Positions 41,676 through 50,418 of a stretch of 64,000 nucleotides of DNA are shown piece by piece; positions within the stretch are counted from its first letter, which is position 1, and each line of letters starts with the position of its first letter. A model generated the notes under the pieces. That model was not told the DNA's origin. It saw only the letters and a list, made by a program, of their open reading frames with translations, and made no database searches. The stretch comes from Oscillospiraceae bacterium (GTDB lineage: Bacteria; Bacillota; Clostridia; Oscillospirales; CAG-272): contig QAKK01000035.1 of NCBI GenBank assembly GCA_003343845.1, forward strand, positions 1 to 64,000, read 5' to 3'. Position numbers and translations under genes: made by a program.

Positions 41676-43070
41676 TTACAGTCCCTGATTCTTTTCATCA
41701 TCCGGTGTGTAACCGGCTTGCTTCTCGCTGACCACCTTGTGGGAGAGCGGGTTTTCACTGCCCGGTCCGTAGGTCTCGTGGATCATGCGCCCCATCGTGC
41801 GGTAAATCTCGTTGATCTGCCGCCGCATCTCGATGATGCAGTCCTCTTCGCTCGCCTCGCCGCGCACGATGTCCTCTGCAAGTGCGTTGCAGGTGGGCGC
41901 GCCGCAGGAGCCGCAATCCAGATGCGAAAAGCCCTTGCTGATGGTCTGGATCTTCTGCATCTTCCGCATCGCCGCCGCACGGTCGGTGTCGAGCTGCATG
42001 ACCGGCATGTACTTGACGTCGGCATCCCACAGCATCCGCTCCCGCGCAGCCGCGGGGATGTCGCTTGCCAGCACGCTCTGCGACACCGGCAGATACCGCC
42101 GCAGGTTTTGCAGGCGCGCCTTGGCAATGTAGGGATTCTCCACCGTGAGCGTACCGCCCACGCAGCCGCCGTTGCAGGAATTCAGCTCAATGAACTCAAG
42201 CCCTGCAAAATTCTCCTTCTCGATCTCGTCGAGCACCTTGATGACGTTTTCGATACCGTCGGCGGCAAGGTACTTGTCGTTGAGCAGCGCGGCGCTCTCG
42301 CCGCCTGTTCCCGCCCAGCTGAGCCCGATGAGCCCGGTCTCGGACGCGCGTTTCGGCTCGCGGATGTCCTTCATGGCACCGACCAGCTTGAAATAGATCT
42401 CGTTGATGCCGAGCACGCCGCTAAGCGCGCTCTTCCCGGTGCCGAGCGGGTTGCGCTGATAGCTGACCTTGGCGGGACAGGGCGAGATGAACAGCGCGCA
42501 GATGTCCTCCTCACGCAGTTCTGGATGTTTTTGCATCGCCTCGTGCTTTGCCATGCGCGCGGCAAGTTCCACCGGCGCCAGTATCGGCAGCACATTGTCG
42601 AGCAGATAAGGGAATCGCACGCTGATGAGGCGCACGACCACGGGACATGCCGAGCTGATGACCGGCTTCGGGATGTCCTCTCTGTGCAGATACTCGCGCG
42701 TGTACGCTGACACCAGCTCGGCGGCGCGCGCCACCTCAAACACATCGTCAAAGCCGCATTCAAGCAGCCCCGACACAATGTAATCCAGGTCGTCCAGGTT
42801 GTCAAACTGCCCGTACAGCGCAGGCGCGGGCAATGCAATCTTCCATTTGTAGTTTTTGAAATCGGCAAGGCTGTCGCAGACCGCCTTTTTCGCCTGATAG
42901 GGGCAAAGGCGGATGCACTCGCCGCAGTCGATGCAGCGCTCCGAACGGATGACGGCATGACCGTTTCGGATGCGGATCGCCTCGGTGGGACAACGCTTGA
43001 GGCAGTTGGTGCAGCCCTTGCATTTGTCGAGGTCAAGCGTGACCGAATGGTTGTAACCGTGTTCTGTCAT
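41676..43070 (-). CDS. Putative sensory [FeFe] hydrogenase (group C/D, HydS-like)
   Basis: 464 residues. Two N-terminal [4Fe-4S] ferredoxin motifs (CKGCTNCLKRCPTEAI, CIDCGECIRLCPYQA) lead to a [FeFe] hydrogenase large-subunit domain with altered H-cluster motifs: L1 SSACPVVVRL, L2 ISPCPAKVSY and L3 IELNSCNGGCVGG. The cysteines persist, but the catalytic flanks differ from HydA, as in sensory hydrogenases. A C-terminal PF04060-type Fe-S domain (LDCGSCGAPTCNALAEDIV, ~390) completes it. There is no PAS domain or kinase fusion. It probably senses H2 or redox state and signals to the adjacent GHKL ATPase. ATG 43070 is preferred over a start 27 bases upstream. Confidence 0.85.
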   Translation of the reverse strand: MTEHGYNHSVTLDLDKCKGCTNCLKRCPTEAIRIRNGHAVIRSERCIDCGECIRLCPYQAKKAVCDSLADFKNYKWKIALPAPALYGQFDNLDDLDYIVSGLLECGFDDVFEVARAAELVSAYTREYLHREDIPKPVISSACPVVVRLISVRFPYLLDNVLPILAPVELAARMAKHEAMQKHPELREEDICALFISPCPAKVSYQRNPLGTGKSALSGVLGINEIYFKLVGAMKDIREPKRASETGLIGLSWAGTGGESAALLNDKYLAADGIENVIKVLDEIEKENFAGLEFIELNSCNGGCVGGTLTVENPYIAKARLQNLRRYLPVSQSVLASDIPAAARERMLWDADVKYMPVMQLDTDRAAAMRKMQKIQTISKGFSHLDCGSCGAPTCNALAEDIVRGEASEEDCIIEMRRQINEIYRTMGRMIHETYGPGSENPLSHKVVSEKQAGYTPDDEKNQGL

Positions 43071-43125
43071 GGCTGGGAGAAACGCCGGATGCGGCACTGC
43101 CGCGCGGCGTCCCGTTCCTTTCTTC

Positions 43126-43551
43126 TTATTTTACCGCAACACGCATGGTGACGGTGGTTCCCTTGCCCACCTCGGTGTCAATGTGCATCTCGTCGCTGTA
43201 GCGCTTCATGTTCGGCAATCCCATGCCCGCACCGAACCCGAGCGAACGGATATTGTCGGGCGCGGTGGAATAGCCCTCTTTCATCGCCAGCTCCACATTG
43301 GGGATGCCCGGTCCCGTGTCGGCAAGGATGATGTCCACCGAGTCCGGGTTGACAACGAGGTCGGCGCTGCCGCCGTTTGCATGAATGACCATATTGATCT
43401 CGCCCTCATACATGGCGATCGCTACACGGCGGATCACGTCGGGGTCAAAGCCAAGCTGGCGCAGCGCCTTTTTCGCCTGCACCGACGCCTTGCCCGCCGA
43501 GGTGAAGTCGCCACCCGATACATCATAATGCAGCTTCAGCGGTTCACTCAC
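43126..43551 (-). CDS. Anti-sigma-regulatory/GHKL ATPase (RsbW/SpoIIAB-like)
   Basis: 141 residues starting at a GTG that overlaps the previous stop (GTGA). The ATPase boxes are VAIAMYEGEINMVIHANGG (N box, ~42-60), ADTGPGIPNVELAMKEGYST (G1, ~75-95) and SLGFGAGMGLPNMKRYSDEM (G2, ~102-121). It lacks a dimerisation domain, like the protein-kinase anti-sigma factors. It lies immediately ahead of the HydS-like gene and may phosphorylate or sequester a partner in response to it. Confidence 0.85.
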   Translation of the reverse strand: MSEPLKLHYDVSGGDFTSAGKASVQAKKALRQLGFDPDVIRRVAIAMYEGEINMVIHANGGSADLVVNPDSVDIILADTGPGIPNVELAMKEGYSTAPDNIRSLGFGAGMGLPNMKRYSDEMHIDTEVGKGTTVTMRVAVK

Positions 43552-43904
43552 TTCGGAAGCACGCTCCCTCCCGTCAGCCCCGCGGCATACAGCTTGCCGC
43601 ACGCCGCATACATCCGCTCCTCGGTGGTCAGCAGCACAATGCCGCATTCCTCGGCAAGGTCGATCACGTCGAAAGTAGGTTTCTTGCCGCGTACAAAGAC
43701 AACGCAGCGCATGTCCATCATCTCCGCCGTGCGGATGACCTGCGGATTGACAAGTCCGGTGAGCAGCACCGCCTGATCCTTGACAAACGCCAGCACATCG
43801 CTCATCATGTCACTGCCGCAGGCGGAATGGACATCATTGTCCAAAAGGTCCATGCCGCTGACGACCTCGGCGTGGAGAAGTTCTGCGATCCGTGAAATTT
43901 TCAT
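43548..43904 (-). CDS. DRTGG-domain protein (second of two)
   Basis: 118 residues. KISRIAELLHAEVVSGMDLL (~2-21), then SACGSDMMSDVLAFVKDQAV and LLTGLVNPQVIRTAEMMDMR fit the DRTGG fold, a small alpha/beta regulatory domain. It is the first gene of the sensory operon, four bases overlapping the ATPase gene. The ATG follows GAAAGGAAACACC. Confidence 0.78.
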   Translation of the reverse strand: MKISRIAELLHAEVVSGMDLLDNDVHSACGSDMMSDVLAFVKDQAVLLTGLVNPQVIRTAEMMDMRCVVFVRGKKPTFDVIDLAEECGIVLLTTEERMYAACGKLYAAGLTGGSVLPK

Positions 43905-43950
43905 AGGTGTTTCCTTTCAAGTGGCGCTTTCGCCAGAATTTACTGATTTT

Positions 43951-43986
43951 ATTATACAGGATATTTGCGCAAATTGCTATAGTTTT
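43951..43986 (-). promoter_or_regulatory. Promoter of the sensory-hydrogenase operon with shared 17-bp box
   Basis: Extended -10 TGTATAAT (43958-43951), 11-bp gap and AAAACTATAGCAATTTG (43986-43970). It is identical to the hydC promoter box except A/G at one position and has the same spacing. No consensus -35. Confidence 0.6.
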
Positions 43987-44027
43987 TCGTGAAATCCACA
44001 ATCTTTTTCAGGCATTTTTTCAAAGCA

Positions 44028-44056
44028 AAAAGCCTTCCCGTATGGGAAGGCTTTTG
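44028..44056 (-). terminator. Terminator of the dehydratase-activase operon
   Basis: AAAAGCCTTCCC-N3-TGGGAAGGCTTTT just after the 418-residue gene. Confidence 0.85.
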
Positions 44057-44067
44057 ACCGGTCCGCT

Positions 44068-45324
44068 TTACACCGATTCGTGCATTTTGTCTCTGGCGTT
44101 GGCAAGCATCAATTTCAAACGGTTTTCCTGGTTGACGCGGGTTGCGCCGGGATCGTAGTCGATTGCCACGACGTTGACGTCGGGATTGCGTTCCTTGATC
44201 GGCTTCATCATGCCCTTGCCGCAGATGTGATTCGGCAGGCAGCCGAACGGCTGCGTGCAGACGATGTTCTTCACGCCGACGGCCGAAAGCTCCAGCATCT
44301 CGGCAGTGAGCAGCCAGCCCTCGCCCATCTTTGTGCCGCAGCCGATATAGCCGTCGGCATAGGCGGGCACTTCCTCAAAGGGCGTCATCGGGCGATAGCC
44401 GCCCGCCGCAATCGCGGCGTTCATCTCGCGTTTCTTTTTGCAGAGGAAATCATATGCCAGCTTTGCAAAGGGGTAAAACAGCGGTTTGCGCCCGTACAGC
44501 CTGTAATCCGCGATCTGATTGTAGACGCAGTAGAGGCAGAAATCGAGCAGCCCCGGCGTGACCACCTCGGCACCCTCGTCCACGAGAAACTGTTCGAGGT
44601 TGTTGTTGCCGAGCGGCGAATACTTGACGAAAATTTCACCGACGATGCCGACCTTGACGGTCTCCTTTTCGCGCTTCGGGATCGCGGCAAAGTCCGCGAC
44701 GATCCGACTGTAGGTCTTCTGCACCTCGCTGTAGCGGATGTGCCGCCCTGCGCCGAGCTCTTTGCCGAGCCGTGCGGTCCAGCGCTCGGCAAGCGTCTCC
44801 GCATCGCCTTTTCGTACTTCATAGGGCTTGGTCTGGTTGACCAGCGTGAGCAGCAGATCGCCGTACAGCACGGCATACGCCATACCGTGGTACTCGGACA
44901 CGCCGAGCGTGAAGCCGGGGTGATGCTCCAGCCCCGCAAGGCTGAACGAAATGACCGGCACATAATCGTAGCCCGCGCGGGCAAGCGCCTTGCGCAGCAG
45001 CGATATGTAGTTGGATGCGCGGCAGCCGCCGCCGGTCTGAAACAGGATCAGCGCGACCTTGTGCGGGTCGTAGCGCCCCGAGGTAATCGCCTCGAGAAAC
45101 TGCCCGATGACCAGAACCGCGGGATAACAGGCGTCGTTGTGCACATAGCGGAGCCCTGCGTCGACCACCTTCTGCCCGGCGGTCTTGAGCAGTTCCATTT
45201 TATAGCCGTAGGTACCGAGGACGCTGCCGATCAGCTCAAAATGCCGCGGCAGCATGGTTGGCATCAGAATGGTGTATTCTTTTTTCATCTCCTTCGTAAA
45301 GGGGATGTAGGACTGTGCCTGCAT
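44068..45324 (-). CDS. 2-hydroxyacyl-CoA dehydratase-related protein (C-terminal part of split activase system)
   Basis: 418 residues. KEYTILMPTMLPRHFELIGS (~14-33), LRYVHNDACYPAVLVIGQFL (~58-77), FQTGGGCRASNY (~95) and the late CTQPFGCLPNHICGKG (~363) with Cys pairs match the dehydratase-subunit-like portion of the ~1400-residue activase/dehydratase proteins of Clostridia. Here it is a separate gene, one base after the stop of the ASKHA gene, with AAAGGAG before its ATG. Substrate unknown. Confidence 0.8.
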   Translation of the reverse strand: MQAQSYIPFTKEMKKEYTILMPTMLPRHFELIGSVLGTYGYKMELLKTAGQKVVDAGLRYVHNDACYPAVLVIGQFLEAITSGRYDPHKVALILFQTGGGCRASNYISLLRKALARAGYDYVPVISFSLAGLEHHPGFTLGVSEYHGMAYAVLYGDLLLTLVNQTKPYEVRKGDAETLAERWTARLGKELGAGRHIRYSEVQKTYSRIVADFAAIPKREKETVKVGIVGEIFVKYSPLGNNNLEQFLVDEGAEVVTPGLLDFCLYCVYNQIADYRLYGRKPLFYPFAKLAYDFLCKKKREMNAAIAAGGYRPMTPFEEVPAYADGYIGCGTKMGEGWLLTAEMLELSAVGVKNIVCTQPFGCLPNHICGKGMMKPIKERNPDVNVVAIDYDPGATRVNQENRLKLMLANARDKMHESV

Positions 45325-45325
45325 G

Positions 45326-48283
45326 TCACCGCTCCTTTCTTTCGTCGAGCGCGCCGATCAGGCTGCGCAGGCGGATGCGCACCGCGCCGAGGTTGGTGAT
45401 CTCGTCGATCTTGATCTGCGTATACAGCTTGCCGCCCGCCTCCAAAGTCTCGCGCAGTTCGTCGGTGGTGATGGCGTCCACACCGCAGCCGAATGAGACC
45501 AGCTGCACAAATTCAACGTCGTCACTCTGTACGGCAAACTCTGCCGCGCGGTAGAGCCGCGCATGGAAGGTCCACTGGTCGAGCACGTGCGTTTTCTGCA
45601 CGGGTACGCGGTCAAAGACGCTGTCCTCGGTCACGACCGCAAAGCCGAGCGAGGCGGCAAGGCGGTCAATGCCGTGCGAGATCTCGGGATCAACATGGTA
45701 GGGTCTGCCCGCGAGGATCATCACGCGCTTGCCGTTTGCCCGCGCCCATTCCAGCGCCGCATCGCCCTGTCTGCGCACTTCGGCGCGGTAGTCCGCGTAG
45801 GCAGTAAAGCCGCGATCCACGGCGCGGCGCACCTCGGCACGGCGGATGGTCGGGTCGAGCTTTTGCAGCATCGGCAGCAGCGTGCGCACGAGCGCCCCGC
45901 GGGAATTGATGTCCAGATAGGGATAGAGGAAGTTTGCCTGTGCGAGGTCGTCCATATTGGCATGGAGCAGCTCGGCATAGTAGGCGACGATCGGGCAGTT
46001 GTAGTGGTTGTCCCCCGCCTTTTCGTCCACATTATAGGTCAGGCAGGGATAGAAAATCGTATTGACGCCCGCTGCAAGCAGCTGCTCGATATGCCCGTGC
46101 ATGATTTTTGCCGGGTAGCAGGCGGTGTCGGACGGGATCGAGAACTGCCCCGCCTCGTAGGTCTTGCGCGTGGAGAGCCCGGACATGACGACCTCAAAGC
46201 CGAGCGAGGTGAAGAGCGCGTGCCACAGCGGTGCAAGCTCGTACATCCCGAGCGCAAGCGGCAGACCGAGCTTGCCGCGGCTCCCGGGGATCCCGGGCAA
46301 TTCCGCAAGCCGTTCGCGTTTCCACGCAAAGAGGTTCGGCGTGTCGTCGGCTTTGCCGATGCCGAGCCCGCGCTGGCACTGGTTGCCCGAGATGAAGCGC
46401 TCACCGTCGCCGAAGCTGTTGATCGTCAGGCGGCAATGGTTCTGACAGCCGCCGCAGACCGCCGTCTTCGACGTGTGTGTAAAATGCTCCAGCGCGTCGG
46501 TATCCAAGAGCGTGCTCTTGTCAAACCGCATCGCATAGAGCGCCGCGCCGTATGCGCCCATCACGCCCGCGATCGAGGGGCGCACGACATAGGCGCCGAG
46601 CTCGTTTTCAAAGGCGCGGAGCACCGCGTCGTTGAGGAACGTGCCGCCCTGCACCACGATGGACGCACCGAGATCTTTGGCGGAATTGGCGCGGATGACC
46701 TTGTAAATGGCGTTCTTGACGACGCTGACCGACAGCCCTGCCGAAATGTCGGCGACCGTCGCGCCGTCCTTCTGCGACTGCTTGACCGCCGAGTTCATGA
46801 AGACCGTGCAGCGAGAACCGAGATTGACCGGCGCGCGGCTCTTCAGCCCCTCGCGGGCGAAGTTCTCCACGCTGTAGCCCATCGAACGGGCAAAGGTCTC
46901 AATAAAGGAGCCGCAGCCGGACGAGCATGCCTCGTTGAGCATGATGGAGTCGATCGCGCCGTTTTTGATCTTGAAGCACTTGATGTCCTGCCCGCCGATA
47001 TCGAGGATAAAATCGACGTCGGGGCGAAAATGCTTTGCCGCCGTGTAATGCGCCAGCGTCTCGACCAGCCCCGCGTCGGCATGGAACGCATGCCGGATGA
47101 GATCCTCGCCGTAGCCGGTGACGGCACAGCCCGCAATCGTGATGCGGTCGCCGCAGGCACGGCGGATGGCAAGCAGCTCCTCCCGCACGAGCGAGACGGG
47201 GTTGCCGCGGTTGGAATTATAATAGGTATAGAGAATTTCCTTGTTTTCGGCGATCAGCACAAGCTTGGTCGTGGTACTGCCGCAGTCGATGCCGAGCCAT
47301 GCACGCCCGCTGTAGCTCTCGATATCCCGCTGTCCGACCGTCGCCGCCGCATGGCGTGCGCGGAAGGCGGCGAGCGCTTGCTCGTCCGCGAAAAGCGGCG
47401 GCAGACGGTTCTGCGTGCCGCTCATTTTCGCGGCGCAGTCCGTGAGGCGTTTCGTCAGCGTGTCGCAGTCGGTCGCCTCGCCGTGCGACGCGTACATTGC
47501 CGTGCCGAGCGCAACGGCATAGAGCGCATATTCGGGCAAAACGCCGGTGGTCTCATCGAGGTGCAGCGTCTCGCGGAAGCGCTTGACAAGCCCCCTGCAA
47601 TAGTGCAGCGGACCGCCGAGAAACATGACCTTGCCCGTGATGCGCCGCCCCTGTGCAAGCCCGGTAATGGTCTGATTGACAACTGCCTGATAGATGCTTG
47701 CCGCGACATCCGCCTTGGCAGCGCCTTGATTTAAGAGCGGCTGCACATCGGTCTTGGCAAACACGCCGCAGCGCGACGCAATGGGGTAGATCTGCGTTGC
47801 CGTGAGACTTGCCGCGTCCATCTCATCCACGCTCATGTCGAGCAGCACCGCCATCTGATCGATAAACGCGCCCGTGCCGCCCGCGCAGCTGCCGTTCATA
47901 CGCTCGTCCGTGCCGCCGGTGAGAAAAATGACCTTCGCATCCTCGCCGCCGAGCTCGATGACCGCGCTCGTATCCGGGGCGAACTTCTTCACAAACTCGC
48001 CCGTCGCATAGACTTCCTGCACAAAAGGCAGCCCCGCCGCCTCGGAAAGCCCCAGCCCCGCCGAGCCGGAAACGGCGACGGTAAACGGCGCTTCACGCAG
48101 CAGCGCTTCCGCACCGCCGAGCAGCTCAAGCGTCTTCTGCCGCACCTGTGAAAGATGCCGTTCATAGCGCGAATACAGCAGGCGGTCTCCCTCGGTGAGG
48201 ACGACCTTGACCGTCGTCGAGCCGACGTCGATACCGAGCGCGCGGCGCGCCGTATTTGTCTTTGCTCCGGTCCTGTCCGCCAT
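45326..48283 (-). CDS. Acyl-CoA dehydratase activase (BadF/BadG-type, two ASKHA domains)
   Basis: 985 residues. Two actin-like ATPase domains: RALGIDVGSTTVKVVLTEG with SCAGGTGAFIDQMAVLL (~12-140), and WLGIDCGSTTTKLVLIAE with ACSSGCGSFIETFARSMGY (~310-470). A Cys-rich DUF2229-type part follows (CGGCQNHCRLTI, SGNQCQRGLG, DTACYPAKIMHGH). The activase injects an electron, driven by ATP, into a 2-hydroxyacyl-CoA dehydratase during amino-acid fermentation. ATG 48283 begins the first ATPase domain; the frame is open upstream but has no signal for starting there. Confidence 0.88.
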   Translation of the reverse strand: MADRTGAKTNTARRALGIDVGSTTVKVVLTEGDRLLYSRYERHLSQVRQKTLELLGGAEALLREAPFTVAVSGSAGLGLSEAAGLPFVQEVYATGEFVKKFAPDTSAVIELGGEDAKVIFLTGGTDERMNGSCAGGTGAFIDQMAVLLDMSVDEMDAASLTATQIYPIASRCGVFAKTDVQPLLNQGAAKADVAASIYQAVVNQTITGLAQGRRITGKVMFLGGPLHYCRGLVKRFRETLHLDETTGVLPEYALYAVALGTAMYASHGEATDCDTLTKRLTDCAAKMSGTQNRLPPLFADEQALAAFRARHAAATVGQRDIESYSGRAWLGIDCGSTTTKLVLIAENKEILYTYYNSNRGNPVSLVREELLAIRRACGDRITIAGCAVTGYGEDLIRHAFHADAGLVETLAHYTAAKHFRPDVDFILDIGGQDIKCFKIKNGAIDSIMLNEACSSGCGSFIETFARSMGYSVENFAREGLKSRAPVNLGSRCTVFMNSAVKQSQKDGATVADISAGLSVSVVKNAIYKVIRANSAKDLGASIVVQGGTFLNDAVLRAFENELGAYVVRPSIAGVMGAYGAALYAMRFDKSTLLDTDALEHFTHTSKTAVCGGCQNHCRLTINSFGDGERFISGNQCQRGLGIGKADDTPNLFAWKRERLAELPGIPGSRGKLGLPLALGMYELAPLWHALFTSLGFEVVMSGLSTRKTYEAGQFSIPSDTACYPAKIMHGHIEQLLAAGVNTIFYPCLTYNVDEKAGDNHYNCPIVAYYAELLHANMDDLAQANFLYPYLDINSRGALVRTLLPMLQKLDPTIRRAEVRRAVDRGFTAYADYRAEVRRQGDAALEWARANGKRVMILAGRPYHVDPEISHGIDRLAASLGFAVVTEDSVFDRVPVQKTHVLDQWTFHARLYRAAEFAVQSDDVEFVQLVSFGCGVDAITTDELRETLEAGGKLYTQIKIDEITNLGAVRIRLRSLIGALDERKER

Positions 48284-48352
48284 GTCTCCATACCTGCCTT
48301 TCCGCAAAAATCCGCCGTGCCATATGCACGGCGCAAAATATTCTATTATGAT

Positions 48353-48381
48353 ATTATAGCTGAAATCCTGTCGAAAGTCAA
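48353..48381 (-). promoter_or_regulatory. Promoter of the activase operon
   Basis: TTGACT (48381-48376), 17-bp spacer, TATAAT (48358-48353) on the minus strand. A 7-bp hairpin GCCGTGC-CATAT-GCACGGC lies in the leader near 48313-48333. Confidence 0.8.
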
Positions 48382-48413
48382 TGCGCGCCTTGTCAAGTTT
48401 CGGTGTCGGTTCT

Positions 48414-48429
48414 GTGACAAACTTGTCAC
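48414..48429. promoter_or_regulatory. Inverted repeat between the activase and azlC promoters
   Basis: GTGACAA-AC-TTGTCAC, perfect 7-bp arms, about 33 bp upstream of the activase -35 and 68 bp upstream of the azlC -35. Possible shared operator; the regulator is unknown. Confidence 0.45.
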
Positions 48430-48496
48430 TTTTGATCATGCGTCTGCCGCCTTTTTCCCTGTTTTCCGTCGATTTCACGATTTGCGCGCGCGGCGG

Positions 48497-48525
48497 TTGA
48501 CGGCGACGCAAAAGCGTGCTATACC
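48497..48525 (+). promoter_or_regulatory. Promoter of azlCD
   Basis: TTGACG (48497-48502), 17-bp spacer, TATACC (48520-48525). Confidence 0.7.
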
Positions 48526-48528
48526 TAT

Positions 48529-48544
48529 ACCATAAACCTATGGT
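48529..48544 (+). promoter_or_regulatory. Inverted repeat over the azlCD transcription start
   Basis: ACCATA-AACC-TATGGT, perfect 6-bp arms, just after the -10, where a repressor would block initiation. Confidence 0.45.
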
Positions 48545-48559
48545 CAAGGAGGGTTTCCC

Positions 48560-49276
48560 ATGCCGGATTCCAAGCCGCAGCATCCCGCGCTGCGCGCCCT
48601 CTCGGTGGCATTCCCGCACACGCTGCCGATCCTCGCGGGGTTTGCCTTTCTCGGCTTTGCCTACGGATTATATATGAGTGCGCTCGGCTTTTCTTTCCTG
48701 TACCCCACGCTGATGGCGCTCTGCATCTACGGCGGCTCGCTCGAATTTGTCGCCGCCGAAATGCTGCTCGGCTCCTTTGCCCCCCTCTCCGCGCTGCTTG
48801 CCTCGCTGATGATCCAGGCGCGCCACCTGTTCTACGGCATCGCCATGCTGGAAAAATTCAAAGGCACAGGCAGAAAGAAGCCCTATCTGATCTTCGGCAT
48901 GTGCGACGAGACCTTCTCCATCAACTATTCTGCTGTGATCCCGCCGGACGTGGACCGCGGCTGGTTCATGTTCTTCGTCACGCTGCTGAACCAAAGCTAC
49001 TGGGTGCTCAGCGCTATGCTCGGCGGCATCGTCGGCGACGTGATCCCCTTCAACACCGAGGGGCTTGACTTTGTGATGACCGCGATGTTTGTTGTGATCT
49101 TCCTTGACGAATGGAAGAAGGGGAAGCAGCACATCTCCGCCCTGCTCGGGCTCGGCATCTCGGCGCTCTGCCTTGCGCTCTTCGGCGCGACAAACTTCAT
49201 GCTGCCGACGATGGTCTGCATCCTCGTGGTGCTGACCGCCCTGCGCCCCGCACTCGAAAGGAGGGAGACGAGATGA
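48560..49276 (+). CDS. azlC: AzlC-family branched-chain amino acid exporter subunit
   Basis: 238 residues, about seven membrane helices. [20 protein letters not shown] (~24-43), [20 protein letters not shown] and [16 protein letters not shown] (~86-101) are typical of AzlC. With AzlD it exports branched-chain amino acids and analogues such as 4-azaleucine. AAGGAGGG lies before the ATG. The stop overlaps azlD by four bases. Confidence 0.93.
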   Translation: MPDSKPQHPALRALSVAFPHTLPILAGFAFLGFAYGLYMSALGFSFLYPTLMALCIYGGSLEFVAAEMLLGSFAPLSALLASLMIQARHLFYGIAMLEKFKGTGRKKPYLIFGMCDETFSINYSAVIPPDVDRGWFMFFVTLLNQSYWVLSAMLGGIVGDVIPFNTEGLDFVMTAMFVVIFLDEWKKGKQHISALLGLGISALCLALFGATNFMLPTMVCILVVLTALRPALERRETR

Positions 49277-49605
49277 CCATGACACTGACCGAACAGATCA
49301 TCACAATTGCCATCTGCGCCCTCGGCACGATGGCGACGCGCTTTCTGCCCTTTCTGCTCTTTTCCGAGAAGCGGAAGACGCCTGCCTATGTGCAGTATCT
49401 CGGGCGCGTGCTGCCTGCCGCCGTCTTCGGCATGCTGGTGGTCTACTGCCTGAAAAATGTTTCGTTTCTCACCGGCACGCACGGTCTGCCGGAGCTGATT
49501 GCCATCGCCGCGACCGTGGCACTGCACCTCTCCCGGGGGAACATGCTGGTTTCCATCGCGGGCGGCACCGTCGTCTACATGCTGCTGGTGCAGCTTGTAT
49601 TTTAG
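49273..49605 (+). CDS. azlD: AzlD-family branched-chain amino acid exporter subunit
   Basis: 110 residues, four membrane helices. [20 protein letters not shown] (~11-30), then [19 protein letters not shown] match AzlD, the small partner of AzlC. AAGGAGGGAGACGAG precedes the ATG, which overlaps the azlC stop (ATGA). Confidence 0.92.
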   Translation: MTMTLTEQIITIAICALGTMATRFLPFLLFSEKRKTPAYVQYLGRVLPAAVFGMLVVYCLKNVSFLTGTHGLPELIAIAATVALHLSRGNMLVSIAGGTVVYMLLVQLVF

Positions 49606-49607
49606 GC

Positions 49608-49636
49608 TTGACGAAAGTCAAAAATCATCTTATAAT
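49608..49636 (+). promoter_or_regulatory. Promoter of the class I amidotransferase gene
   Basis: TTGACG (49608-49613), 17-bp spacer, TATAAT (49631-49636). It starts 3 bp after the azlD stop. Confidence 0.8.
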
Positions 49637-49647
49637 AAAAATAAGGC

Positions 49648-49680
49648 AATGACGCCTTCGTTTTTGCGAAGGCGTCATTC
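49648..49680 (+). terminator. Strong hairpin in the leader, terminator- or attenuator-like
   Basis: AATGACGCCTTCG and CGAAGGCGTCATT, 13-bp perfect arms, then CTGCTTTTTC. It is both downstream of azlD and inside the leader of the next gene, so it would end azlCD reads and possibly attenuate the new transcript. Confidence 0.65.
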
Positions 49681-49701
49681 TGCTTTTTCGGAGGCACAAT
49701 C

Positions 49702-50409
49702 ATGAAAAAACCACTGATCGGCGTCGTACCGCTCTACGACAGTGAAAAAGAATCTTTCTGGATGCTCCCCGGCTACATGGAGGGCATCGAGGCCGCGGGC
49801 GGCATCCCCGTGATGCTGCCGATGACGGCGGACGACGGCATTCTCGAAGAACTCGTCGGCACGCTGGACGGCTTTCTGCTGACCGGCGGGCACGACGTTG
49901 ACCCCGCGCTATACGGTGCAGAAAAATCCCCTGCCTGCGGCGAGACCTGCCCCGCGCGCGACGCGATGGAGCCGAAGCTGCTCCGGCGCGCGCTCGATGC
50001 GGACAAGCCGGTCTTCGGCATCTGCCGCGGCATTCAACTGCTGAACGTCTGCCTCGGCGGCACGCTGTATCAGGATCTGCCCGCCGAGCATGGGAGCGCG
50101 GTGGATCACCACATGACCCCGCCCTACGACCGCGCCGTGCATGAGGTGACGATCCTTGCCGACACGCCGCTTGCCGCCCTGCTCGGCAAAATGCGTCTCG
50201 GCGTCAACAGTTATCACCACCAGGCGGTGAAGACGCTTGCGCCCGTTCTGCGCCCGATGGCGCTCGCTGACGACGGACTGATCGAGGCGGCGTACCTGCC
50301 GGGTAAACGCTTCTGCATGGCGGTACAGTGGCACCCCGAGTTTTCCTACAAGACCGACGCGGACAGCCGCGCGCTGCTTGCCGCTTTTGTGCGCGCGGCG
50401 GCGAAATAA
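49702..50409 (+). CDS. Class I glutamine amidotransferase, gamma-glutamyl-gamma-aminobutyrate hydrolase type (peptidase C26)
   Basis: 235 residues. The nucleophile elbow FGICRGIQLLN (~109-119), the His-Glu in AVQWHPEFSYK (~212-222) and the oxyanion-side FLLTGGHDVDP (~58-68) match the PuuD-like C26 group. Such enzymes hydrolyse gamma-glutamyl compounds; the partner substrate is unknown. It starts its own transcript and is 9 bases ahead of the PHP gene. Confidence 0.88.
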   Translation: MKKPLIGVVPLYDSEKESFWMLPGYMEGIEAAGGIPVMLPMTADDGILEELVGTLDGFLLTGGHDVDPALYGAEKSPACGETCPARDAMEPKLLRRALDADKPVFGICRGIQLLNVCLGGTLYQDLPAEHGSAVDHHMTPPYDRAVHEVTILADTPLAALLGKMRLGVNSYHHQAVKTLAPVLRPMALADDGLIEAAYLPGKRFCMAVQWHPEFSYKTDADSRALLAAFVRAAAK

Positions 50410-50418
50410 GGAGAAGTC

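Noticed and set aside
44068..48283. Frameshift breaking one large activase gene
   Set aside because: The second gene has its own AAAGGAG and ATG directly after the first stop, so two separate genes are the simpler reading.
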